In this document: one piece after another, positions 13,866-20,891 of the stretch | Layout: each line of letters opens with the position of its first letter | Position numbering within the stretch: the stretch's first letter is position 1 | Origin: a virus | Length of the DNA: 21,827 nt | Strand: one strand, 5' to 3' | Virus record (IMG/VR): IMGVR_UViG_3300042563_000571 | Location: 1 to 21,827 of that record | Translations under genes and position numbers: made by a program | The notes under the pieces: model-generated | Databases searched by the model: none | The model's input: only the letters and a program-made list of their open reading frames with translations | Told to the model about the DNA's origin: nothing

Positions 13866-14270
13866 CTACAAATCTAAATTTGCCTCAATATCTTCAACTA
13901 CATAATCTCCTAATAGTTTTAGATATTCATCAAATCTTGCATTTAATGCATCATCATCAATTGCTTCCAAAGCGTAATTCCAATTACCTCTTCGTATTGC
14001 AGTTTTTTTCAAACTCATTCTTCGTTTACTTGCTACTGATGGTGGGTCGTTAAACCATTGTCCATATTCAGCAGTAGGTGGTGCATAGGTTAATTCGATA
14101 ACAACTGATAAATCTTTCAATTGCTTTATCATTTTATCTTTTACAGGAGTATTATAAGAATAAATCATTTCTTTCAAATGACCTGTATCTTTGGGTGCTT
14201 TTTTAATAGCTAAATCCCTAATACCAACTGCGATACCTTGTAATGTTCTTATGTAAGGTATCTTTGCCAT
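13866..14270 (-). CDS. HK97 gp10-like neck/tail completion protein
   Basis: A 134-residue protein. I place the start at the ATG at 14268-14270, overlapping the upstream stop by one base (TAATG); an upstream TTG in frame is unnecessary. The motif APKDTGHLK (25-33) followed by TYAPPTAEYGQWFNDPP (61-77) is characteristic of the HK97 gp10-like family, which completes the head-tail interface or the tail end. A C-terminal helix rich in acidic residues completes the domain. The neighbours, a tail-terminator-like protein and a connector, fit a neck cluster. Confidence 0.75.
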   Translation of the reverse strand: MAKIPYIRTLQGIAVGIRDLAIKKAPKDTGHLKEMIYSYNTPVKDKMIKQLKDLSVVIELTYAPPTAEYGQWFNDPPSVASKRRMSLKKTAIRRGNWNYALEAIDDDALNARFDEYLKLLGDYVVEDIEANLDL

Positions 14271-14836
14271 TAGCAATTCAAATTGTTAAAGTCAGCGGTT
14301 GTATATAAATCATATAAACATCTCGGTCTTGCATTGTGTGTTGTTAGAGTAAATGTAGAACTCCAACCTGCTAATCCGTTGTTAAATCTATCGTAGAAAG
14401 GCTCGTTGATAATTGTATCATTGATTTGAAAACTCTCAACTGAATATTGTGTGAAAGAAGTTAAATCGTTTATGATACCTAATGTGTTTGCCCATATATC
14501 CACTCTATCATCAGGCCCATCAAATGGAACTCTCATAGCGTTTGTAGATGTTCCTGCAATATAATTTATACCTTCGTTACTTTCGTTATTCTTATTCTTA
14601 ATTTTATCAGCTACAATAATTTGTATTTGATATTCAGTTGTAGAAGGTGCAAAGTTTGCTCCTAATATAGTAACATTAGCCAAAGGATAAAATGTAAATG
14701 CATTATCATCTATTGAAAACAAATCACCTTGTGAAACTGACTCGATTTGTGGATGATTAACCATAATAGTTTTGAAGTAATCCAAAACATTATAATATAA
14801 ACTATAATTTACGCCTGTATTGTTTACTACACTCAT
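14270..14836 (-). CDS. tail terminator-like neck protein, 188 aa
   Basis: A 188-residue protein with an N-terminal helix (YNVLDYFKTIMVNHPQIESV), a strand-rich core (EYQIQIIVADKIKNKNNE) and the C-terminal FNNGLAGWSSTFTLTT. This layout is that of proteins in the tail terminator position of Bacteroidota siphoviruses. They would cap the tail tube and connect it to the head. It lies between the connector and gp10-like genes, with one-base TAATG overlaps on both sides. The assignment relies on position plus general pattern. Confidence 0.6.
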   Translation of the reverse strand: MSVVNNTGVNYSLYYNVLDYFKTIMVNHPQIESVSQGDLFSIDDNAFTFYPLANVTILGANFAPSTTEYQIQIIVADKIKNKNNESNEGINYIAGTSTNAMRVPFDGPDDRVDIWANTLGIINDLTSFTQYSVESFQINDTIINEPFYDRFNNGLAGWSSTFTLTTHNARPRCLYDLYTTADFNNLNC

Positions 14837-15354
14837 TATAATACTAAATTTATTTGATACTGATTAGTTTGGTCAGGATAGATTTGTGTTTGATTACCTA
14901 CTGATTGTAAGTATTGCGGTATTTGATTACTATATGCAATCAAATAGTTTTGTAATCTTAATGCGTAGTATTGTGCGTTATCTGCTGCTTTTTGTAAAAC
15001 ATAATCCATTTCATTTTTAGATGGTGATACACCTTGTTCAGATTGTTGTTTCACCGCACCATTTGATTTGAATTGAATGTTTGAGAATGGCATATACTCT
15101 ACACATGCATACCATAATAAAGTAAACTTAATATGGTCGTTTAATAAATCTGTATAAAATACTGATAAGTTACCAACAGTCCCTGCAACGATTTGAGCTT
15201 GTAGATATTCAAATAGGACAGTTCCTAATAAATTCTTTAAGTATTTATCTTGTGCAGTTCTTACAAACGGCAATAATGCATCTGCATCAATTGCACCCTG
15301 TAATGGACTATTTTTAATTATATCATTTCTTGTGATAAAAAGTGCGTAGCTCAT
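14836..15354 (-). CDS. head-tail connector protein, 172 aa
   Basis: A 172-residue, largely helical protein (ITRNDIIKNSPLQGAIDADA, LPFVRTAQDKYLKNLLGTVL, FTLLWYACVEYMPFSNIQF). The pattern fits the head-tail connector family seen in Bacteroidota phages (DUF6712-type), comparable in role to HK97 gp6. The C-terminal part is Gln/Tyr-rich. It lies three bases after the portal gene and overlaps the terminator-like gene by one base, the usual place for an adaptor that docks under the portal. Confidence 0.65.
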   Translation of the reverse strand: MSYALFITRNDIIKNSPLQGAIDADALLPFVRTAQDKYLKNLLGTVLFEYLQAQIVAGTVGNLSVFYTDLLNDHIKFTLLWYACVEYMPFSNIQFKSNGAVKQQSEQGVSPSKNEMDYVLQKAADNAQYYALRLQNYLIAYSNQIPQYLQSVGNQTQIYPDQTNQYQINLVL

Positions 15355-15357
15355 ATC

Positions 15358-16686
15358 TTAATCGTTTTTAATAATTTCGTATTCTCTTTCAAAAAATGCT
15401 GATGAAGCATTTATTATTGTTGTTCCTTCACCAGGACCATTAGGGCCTCTTACACCCTGTGTTGGTCGGTTATCATCTATTGTTGTTTGGTCTGCACTAT
15501 CTTCTTGTGTTGCAGGATTTTCCATTTCCTTATTAGTTTCCTCTGCAACTTCTCCAACTGATTTACCCTGGTCTTCTGCCTGTTGTGAAAGAATTGCCAA
15601 AGGAGTTAATTGGTCAAAGTATAATTCAACATCTTCAAATCCACCATCTGCTAATGCACTATCCAAAGTATTTAAGATAAGGTTTTGGAATGGTGTAATT
15701 GTCATAGTTTGTAAGATACTGAATGCCGTCATCATTTCTTCTGATTGAGAACTAAATCCATTATTTGCTGTGCGAATGCCGAGTAATAGTGGAGATGTAA
15801 TTCTATGTGCCACCAATATTCTATCTTGTGCATAATCCGCAACATACTGAAATTTCTCATGTAAGTTATCAATGTTTATTACATCGATTGTTGGTTTAGT
15901 AGCTACATCATCATTAAATGATAACATAAATCTACCTGCATTTTTAGTGCCTGTAAATTTAGCTTTAATTAAATCTTCAATAGTTTCTCTTTGTTCAGGT
16001 GCAGGTTGTCCGTTATTAAAGTTCAACATTACCATTGGTAAGAAACCATTTTCAATATTATTTAAGTGTAAGTTACTTAACTCTGCTTCTACAAAACTGA
16101 ATTGTAATGAAGAAACCCAATCAGGTAATGAATAATAATATAAATTAGGTGAATAGTTTTTCAAATAAAGCACTTCCATCTTTTCGTTAGATGTGCCGTA
16201 AGCAGGTATCTTTTTCTTATCTCTTATCTTTTTTTGGTCTAACCAATCTGTGCAATAATAATAATTTTCAATACGAGGGTTCTCATATATTTTCTCTGCT
16301 CTTAAATACTGAACAGGTATGTGATACATCTTTTTAATCTTTGTATGTGTATCATCCCAATATACTTGATATGCTGCATTACCATATAATTTCAAATCAA
16401 ATGCTACTCTCTTCGTTTCCTCTTGTGGAATTAATCTTTGTAAAGTTTTATTAAACTCTTCGTTTTTAGAATATAATCCTTTTCCGTATACCAAATCAGC
16501 GATACCCTCAATACATGCAGCAGTTGTTGTTGATGTTGAGTGTGCCAATGATATAGCTAAAAAGAAATCATCATGTCCAAACACCCCAAATGGAACGAAT
16601 GGATAACGAGTTTTAGTATCTTCCTGTATTCTAGGTAAATCGTTTGCTCCGAAGTTTACAATATTAAATTTAGTTTCTTTATTCAT
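15358..16686 (-). CDS. portal protein
   Basis: A 442-residue protein with the organisation of phage portals. It has an N-terminal region with HSTSTTTAACIEGIADLVYG, a clip/wing region with aromatic-rich strands (HIPVQYLRAEKIYENP) and a helical stem. Then come LVAHRITSPLLLGIRTANNG and SEEMMTAFSILQTMTITPFQ, a pattern typical of portals. The disordered, acidic, Gln/Asn/Pro-rich C-terminus fits the portal crown or internal end. It forms the dodecameric DNA gateway. It is preceded by one base from the 137-aa gene. Length is within the usual range. Confidence 0.8.
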   Translation of the reverse strand: MNKETKFNIVNFGANDLPRIQEDTKTRYPFVPFGVFGHDDFFLAISLAHSTSTTTAACIEGIADLVYGKGLYSKNEEFNKTLQRLIPQEETKRVAFDLKLYGNAAYQVYWDDTHTKIKKMYHIPVQYLRAEKIYENPRIENYYYCTDWLDQKKIRDKKKIPAYGTSNEKMEVLYLKNYSPNLYYYSLPDWVSSLQFSFVEAELSNLHLNNIENGFLPMVMLNFNNGQPAPEQRETIEDLIKAKFTGTKNAGRFMLSFNDDVATKPTIDVINIDNLHEKFQYVADYAQDRILVAHRITSPLLLGIRTANNGFSSQSEEMMTAFSILQTMTITPFQNLILNTLDSALADGGFEDVELYFDQLTPLAILSQQAEDQGKSVGEVAEETNKEMENPATQEDSADQTTIDDNRPTQGVRGPNGPGEGTTIINASSAFFEREYEIIKND

Positions 16687-16687
16687 A

Positions 16688-17101
16688 TTATGTCATTATT
16701 ACATATTCGTTTGTAGATACGTGAGATTTCTCATTACCGTCTAATGGAATTTGGTTTTCGTAATTTGCTTTATCAATACTTTGTGATACGAATGCCTGTA
16801 AACTACCATGATATACCGGGTCGGTGTATCCACTACCTGAAATGAATGGTGTTAATGATATTCTATATTCACTACCTGTTGTAAAACCAGTAGTATTAAT
16901 TGATAAATCAAATGTAATTGTAGCAATACTTTCGCACGGGTCATAGTTCCAAGTGCTACCGCTCTTATCCATTACAAAGAATGAAGTGTTGTGTAAGGTT
17001 TGCATATCTTGCAAACTCATTAACAATAAAGATGCGCTTGGAGGTATTTGTGCTGTGCGAAGTTTGAATGTGTTGTATCCACCTATGGTATAGCTAAGCA
17101 T
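16688..17101 (-). CDS. unknown structural protein, 137 aa
   Basis: A 137-residue protein likely to be a single beta-sandwich: GGYNTFKLRTAQIPPSASLL, ATITFDLSINTTGFTTGSEY, RISLTPFISGSGYTDPVYHG. The alternating hydrophobic and Ser/Thr pattern resembles Ig-like virion decoration or tail domains. No cysteines beyond one, and no membrane segment. It lies directly upstream of the portal gene (one base) and after the terminator following the tail tube gene. A head or tail virion component is likely, but I do not recognise the family. Confidence 0.55.
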   Translation of the reverse strand: MLSYTIGGYNTFKLRTAQIPPSASLLLMSLQDMQTLHNTSFFVMDKSGSTWNYDPCESIATITFDLSINTTGFTTGSEYRISLTPFISGSGYTDPVYHGSLQAFVSQSIDKANYENQIPLDGNEKSHVSTNEYVIMT

Positions 17102-17158
17102 TATCTCGTATTAAGTTGTTCATATCTTTAACACTACTCAAAATTAAAATGATTAAAT

Positions 17159-17188
17159 AAAAAAACCCCTACATCTCTGTAAGGGTTT
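17159..17188 (-). terminator. Rho-independent terminator after tail tube gene
   Basis: On the minus strand AACCCTTAC-AGAGAT-GTAGGGGTT forms a 9-bp stem with one mismatch, followed by seven T in all (two in the stem). It lies about 25 bases after the stop of the tail tube gene, 58 bases before the next start. With no clear promoter seen for the 137-aa gene, partial read-through is expected. Confidence 0.7.
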
Positions 17189-17212
17189 AGTATTTTTAAG
17201 TGTAATACTGAA

Positions 17213-17779
17213 TTAGCTATATACGACATTGAAGTTTGGAGTTAAACCAGCTAATGCGTTAGTTGAAGTGCTACCTGATAACCAAGTTGCCGGTAATTTT
17301 TCCATACCTGTTAAGGTTACAGAATATCCGTATAAATCTCCTAATGCTGCGCCTGTTCCAATCGTTCCCGCAGTTACATCCATACCTAATTGTAAACCTG
17401 CCAAAAATGCATCTCCGTTATTTGTCCAAACGATAACTTGATTACGACCATAAGACATCAATTTTAATTGAGTGCTCATTTCGTTAGTTAGTTTTTTCAA
17501 ATTAAGAACTAATTCTTGTGAGAAGAATGTAGTTCCGTTTTCACGAGATGTGTTGACAGTTTCAGTATATGCACTTGTTCCTTTTAATTGGTAGAAATAT
17601 AAGTTTGAACCGCTTGGTATTGCTGTTAGCAATCCATCAGCTCCGGCAGAGCCACTAGTTGTAGTAAAACCACCTGAAACATACGGAAGAAAATATACTC
17701 CCTGTAAGCCACCGATGCTTTCTTTACAAACTTCTTGTCTACCTTGTGTTACATTACATACGCCTGAAGTGTAAGCCAT
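17213..17779 (-). CDS. major tail tube-like protein
   Basis: A 188-residue protein. After a short N-terminal part (VTQGRQEVCKESIGGLQGVY), it has the tail-tube pattern seen in Bacteroidota phages: NTSRENGTTFFSQELVLNLK, QLKLMSYGRNQVIVWTNNGD, AFLAGLQLGMDVTAG and TGAALGDLYGYSVTLTGMEK. It would form the hexameric rings of the tail tube. It sits between the capsid and 137-aa genes, upstream of the portal, rather than near the tape measure. Its transcript is bounded by hairpins on both sides, consistent with high expression. Confidence 0.7.
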   Translation of the reverse strand: MAYTSGVCNVTQGRQEVCKESIGGLQGVYFLPYVSGGFTTTSGSAGADGLLTAIPSGSNLYFYQLKGTSAYTETVNTSRENGTTFFSQELVLNLKKLTNEMSTQLKLMSYGRNQVIVWTNNGDAFLAGLQLGMDVTAGTIGTGAALGDLYGYSVTLTGMEKLPATWLSGSTSTNALAGLTPNFNVVYS

Positions 17780-17811
17780 ATCTGTTAATTTTTTTGTTGT
17801 TAGTTAAAATT

Positions 17812-17845
17812 AATTGGTGAGGATTTTAACCCTCACCGACCAATT
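17812..17845 (-). terminator. hairpin between capsid and tail tube genes (weak terminator or processing site)
   Basis: GGTGAGG (17816-17822) pairs with CCTCACC (17831-17837), seven base pairs, and the outer AATTGG (17812-17817) can pair with CCAATT (17840-17845). This directly follows the capsid stop at 17854. The 3' side on the minus strand is A/T-rich but without a clean U run, so partial termination or RNA processing is more likely than strict termination. Confidence 0.45.
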
Positions 17846-17853
17846 AGTTATTT

Positions 17854-18861
17854 TTAGTATGCTCCGTAGTAAACGATATCTTGTCCGATACCGAAAATTA
17901 CTGCTCCTGTGTATCTCATAATGATACGATAGTTTTGTGAACCATCGATGTTCGCCATATCCAATACTCTTACTTCGTTGTAATCTGATAATAAACCAGT
18001 TCCGAAGTGCATATTAGATTTTTGAGCTGCAACGATTTTGCTATCACTCATACCAGGACACAATAAGATTTCAATACCATTGAAGTTGAAAGGCTTATCA
18101 CCCACGTTCATTTGGTTGTTCCAACCATTAGCACCTACTGCACCACCTGCTAAAGCTTGTTGATAAGCTTTACCAACATTTGTTGATACATAGATTACTA
18201 AATCTTCTTTACCATAAACTGCGTTAGGAATAGAATTTACTACACTATCCAATTTAGATAATACATTCGCTGCTGTTACACTTCCAGAAATTGGTTGACC
18301 ACCAATTAAAGAAGAACCGCTGAATGCAGGGATAACACCAGTTGAGACTGTAATGCTACCTGAAACAACAGTCGTATTAGCTGCTACTGATGCTGATAAT
18401 TGAGATTGGAAACCTAGGAATTGACCATTCACATTAGTTCCTTGCCAAATTGCTTGCTCAGTTGCTTGTGCTACGATACCACCTACATAAGAGATTAAGT
18501 AGTCGTTGAAGTTTTTAGGGATAGTATCAAATGCACTATATCCTAATTGTAATGCTTCCCAAGATTGAACGAAGTTTTGCTTACATAATTGTAAGTTAAC
18601 TTGTAATTCTTTTGGAGTTAAAACTGCTTCTGTTAAAGTTACAGAGCCGCTTGTTACGAAATCACATGATGCATCTTGAACGATACCATCTACTGCAATT
18701 CTTTGGATAACCTCTTTGTATTTCACATTCGGGTGAATGGTAACATACTTGTTGTCCAATGTTTTTGCTGATAACAACGCTGCTGCGATGTATTGACCTG
18801 CGAACTCACCTGCGTAGGTAGAGCTAATTGTAGGTTCAGCGAATTTTTGAAGTTTGTTCAT
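17854..18861 (-). CDS. major capsid protein (HK97-fold type)
   Basis: A 335-residue protein. I place the start at the ATG at 18859-18861 (MNKLQKFAEP); a longer reading from 18948 lies inside the scaffold gene. It contains AGEFAGQYIAAALLSAKTLD, a GSVTLTEAVLTPKELQVNLQ stretch like the E-loop/P-domain boundary, then GIVAQATEQAIWQGTN, and DLVIYVSTNVGKAYQQALAG followed by GIEILLCPGMSDSKIVAAQ near the A-domain, ending with a beta strand RYTGAVIFGIGQDIVYYGAY. This is the pattern of HK97-fold capsid proteins of Bacteroidota phages. It lies 31 bases after the scaffold gene and upstream of a hairpin. Confidence 0.8.
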   Translation of the reverse strand: MNKLQKFAEPTISSTYAGEFAGQYIAAALLSAKTLDNKYVTIHPNVKYKEVIQRIAVDGIVQDASCDFVTSGSVTLTEAVLTPKELQVNLQLCKQNFVQSWEALQLGYSAFDTIPKNFNDYLISYVGGIVAQATEQAIWQGTNVNGQFLGFQSQLSASVAANTTVVSGSITVSTGVIPAFSGSSLIGGQPISGSVTAANVLSKLDSVVNSIPNAVYGKEDLVIYVSTNVGKAYQQALAGGAVGANGWNNQMNVGDKPFNFNGIEILLCPGMSDSKIVAAQKSNMHFGTGLLSDYNEVRVLDMANIDGSQNYRIIMRYTGAVIFGIGQDIVYYGAY

Positions 18862-18892
18862 TTTAATTTTGTTAAATGAGTTAATAATATTT

Positions 18893-19621
18893 TTATCTAT
18901 AAAGTTTTGATAAGAAGTCACCTTGTGGGTTACCTGTTTTCTTACCATATGATTTACTAAAATCTTGTGGTTTTAATGACTCGGTTGGAGCTCCGTCTAA
19001 TTTCGGTAACTCTTCATCTTCATCTTCATCTTCATCAACCTTTGCCATTTCCATTGGAGATGGTTGTAAAGAACTAACCTCTTGTCCTTCTTCTGGATAT
19101 GCTGATGCGAATTTCTCTTTCATATCAGTTACCATTTTCTCTAATTCATCAATTCTGTATCCTAAACGAATTAATGGGTCTTTCTCATCATCGGTATCAT
19201 CACCCATTGAGTTTCTGATATCTTCATCAGTTGTGTTTGGTAAAGATTTAGCTTCTTCGGTTGTAGCATCGGCCATTTCAACCTCTTCTGCTGCTTTTTT
19301 GTCAACTACCTCTTCATCCATCTTTTTTTCCAAATCTTCGGCATCTTTTTCTTCAACATTTTCTCTTGAAGTAATCTTACCATCCATAGTTTCAATTCTG
19401 ATAACTACTTTGTTACCTTCACTATCGGTTAATTCGATTTCATGTTCTCCGTCCGGAGCTTTGGTTTTTTCACCATCTGCACCTACAACTTCAACATCTT
19501 CACCCAAATCAAATGTAGGTGATTGTAAAATATTTCCTTGTGCATCTTTTGCATCTGTGAATTTTACTTCTTCGCTAGATAACAAAGAAAGTATTCTATT
19601 CAATACGCTTTTTGAGTTCAT
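18893..19621 (-). CDS. capsid assembly scaffold-like protein
   Basis: A 242-residue, very acidic protein directly upstream of the capsid gene. Residues about 18-85 form a beta domain (SPTFDLGEDVEVVGADGEK, then APDGEHEIELTDSEGN) similar to a domain known to me from Bacteroidota phage head genes. Residues 90-145 are acidic and disordered, 150-172 is a coiled coil (RLGYRIDELEKMVTDMKEKF), and 195-205 is DEDEDEDEE, coded by a TTCATC repeat at about 19012-19036. It ends with a basic GKKTGNPQGDFLSKLYR tail that could bind the capsid protein. It would guide capsid assembly and be removed by the prohead protease. Function is inferred from position and composition. Confidence 0.7.
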   Translation of the reverse strand: MNSKSVLNRILSLLSSEEVKFTDAKDAQGNILQSPTFDLGEDVEVVGADGEKTKAPDGEHEIELTDSEGNKVVIRIETMDGKITSRENVEEKDAEDLEKKMDEEVVDKKAAEEVEMADATTEEAKSLPNTTDEDIRNSMGDDTDDEKDPLIRLGYRIDELEKMVTDMKEKFASAYPEEGQEVSSLQPSPMEMAKVDEDEDEDEELPKLDGAPTESLKPQDFSKSYGKKTGNPQGDFLSKLYR

Positions 19622-19667
19622 AATATTAAGTTTGTTTTATGTTTAACACCTACAAAATCAAATGTTA

Positions 19668-20891
19668 TCATTTTTTATTAAAAATATATTCATTTGCAGG
19701 ATTTATTTCGGAATTATCCACTAAAAGTTCAATTATTTTCGGATTTACTAACTCTGGATGCACCCACCAATCTTCAAAAGCAGATTTTTTATCAACTGAA
19801 ATATTAGAAACTACTAATTTATATCCCATCATTTCTAAATATTTTCTACTTTTATCCCTATATGTTTTATCATCACTATACCAATCATGCTCATAAGTTA
19901 TTACAGCAAATCTATATTTGTCAAATGGAATAGATAAAAGTGCTTCAAATGTATTCTTTGCCGGCTCACAATCTAATTGCAGATAATCTAAATCAGTTCC
20001 CCAATTTTTATTATCTAATATCTCTAAATAATTTGCTTTGGTTGCATCTCTTTGTATACATTGATTTTTTCTTTTACCATTAAACCATGTAACCATTGTA
20101 GGATTGATTTCTAACGATATACCTTTCCAATTAAACTTATCCTCTAATAAAAAAGTATTGGAATGCTCAAATGGTTGATACGAACCTATCTCTAAATACT
20201 TACCTTCTTTCTTGCCATCCAATGCCATTAAGACAAACATATCTTGAAATGCCTGTGAGTGATTATGTTCTATCATCTCAATACCATTAAACTCATATCG
20301 TATCTTATCACCTTTCTTATAGTATGTAGGTTTTGCCCAATTATCTGTTCCCCAAATAAGTTTAATATTATTTTTAACTGATACTTTGTATTCATCACTT
20401 AATTCATAATTCTCATATAAGTCCAAAAGCAAATCAATACTCTCTTTTGTTCTACCCATCCACCAACTAACTACACTTTTTTCAAACAAAAATCCTATTT
20501 TACCTGGATATTCTACACTCTGCAACTCATCAACATCAAAATTGACCATAAAAAGTCCAATTTCAGCAGTTGAATAACTTTCTTGCCACTCTTTATTCCT
20601 TTCATATAACCTACTTAATAAGAAATATGCTTCTGGTTTCATTGGCAATACTGATATAGCATGTTGATACATACCCTTTGCATAAAATGTTCTATTACCT
20701 TGCTTTTCAAAACACAATCCACACTTTAATAAACTTTCGTAAATCAATAAATCGTTCTTTGATACTTCGGTTAATCTTAAATAAAAAGACATTGCCGCAG
20801 CATATTGTTCGTTATCGTAATACCAATTAGCTAAATGAAATGCTGCTAAGTCGTTGTATGGTGATTGTATAAAACTATTTAATTCCTTCAT
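19668..20891 (-). CDS. TPR + FkbM-type methyltransferase
   Basis: A 407-residue protein; the ATG at 20889-20891 is preferred to a TTG two codons upstream. Residues 1-175 are TPR-like helix pairs (AAFHLANWYYDNEQYAAAMS, EAYFLLSRLYERNKEWQESY). The C-terminal domain fits FkbM methyltransferases: SQAFQDMFVLMALDGKKEGK, SAM motif I YLEIGSYQP (232-240), SLEINP (259-264), DYLQLDCEP (302-310), ITYEHDWY (331-338) and WWVHPE. FkbM enzymes O-methylate sugars or polyketides. With the adjacent glycosidase-like gene it suggests modification of glycans, on the virion or the host. It overlaps the upstream gene by 17 bases. Substrate is unknown. Confidence 0.8.
   Translation of the reverse strand: MKELNSFIQSPYNDLAAFHLANWYYDNEQYAAAMSFYLRLTEVSKNDLLIYESLLKCGLCFEKQGNRTFYAKGMYQHAISVLPMKPEAYFLLSRLYERNKEWQESYSTAEIGLFMVNFDVDELQSVEYPGKIGFLFEKSVVSWWMGRTKESIDLLLDLYENYELSDEYKVSVKNNIKLIWGTDNWAKPTYYKKGDKIRYEFNGIEMIEHNHSQAFQDMFVLMALDGKKEGKYLEIGSYQPFEHSNTFLLEDKFNWKGISLEINPTMVTWFNGKRKNQCIQRDATKANYLEILDNKNWGTDLDYLQLDCEPAKNTFEALLSIPFDKYRFAVITYEHDWYSDDKTYRDKSRKYLEMMGYKLVVSNISVDKKSAFEDWWVHPELVNPKIIELLVDNSEINPANEYIFNKK

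Noticed and set aside
18862-18948. Longer N-terminal reading of the capsid protein starting at 18948
   Set aside because: It would lie within the scaffold gene frame region and adds a Lys/Asn-rich stretch not seen in capsid proteins; the ATG at 18861 follows an A-rich leader after the scaffold stop.
13201-19646. Plus-strand frames at 13201-13437, 13844-14053, 15872-16135, 17229-17441 and 19233-19646
   Set aside because: All are opposite strongly supported genes. The Ser-rich 137-codon one at 19233 is the mirror of the acidic scaffold gene (GAA/GAT codons become TTC/ATC), not a gene.
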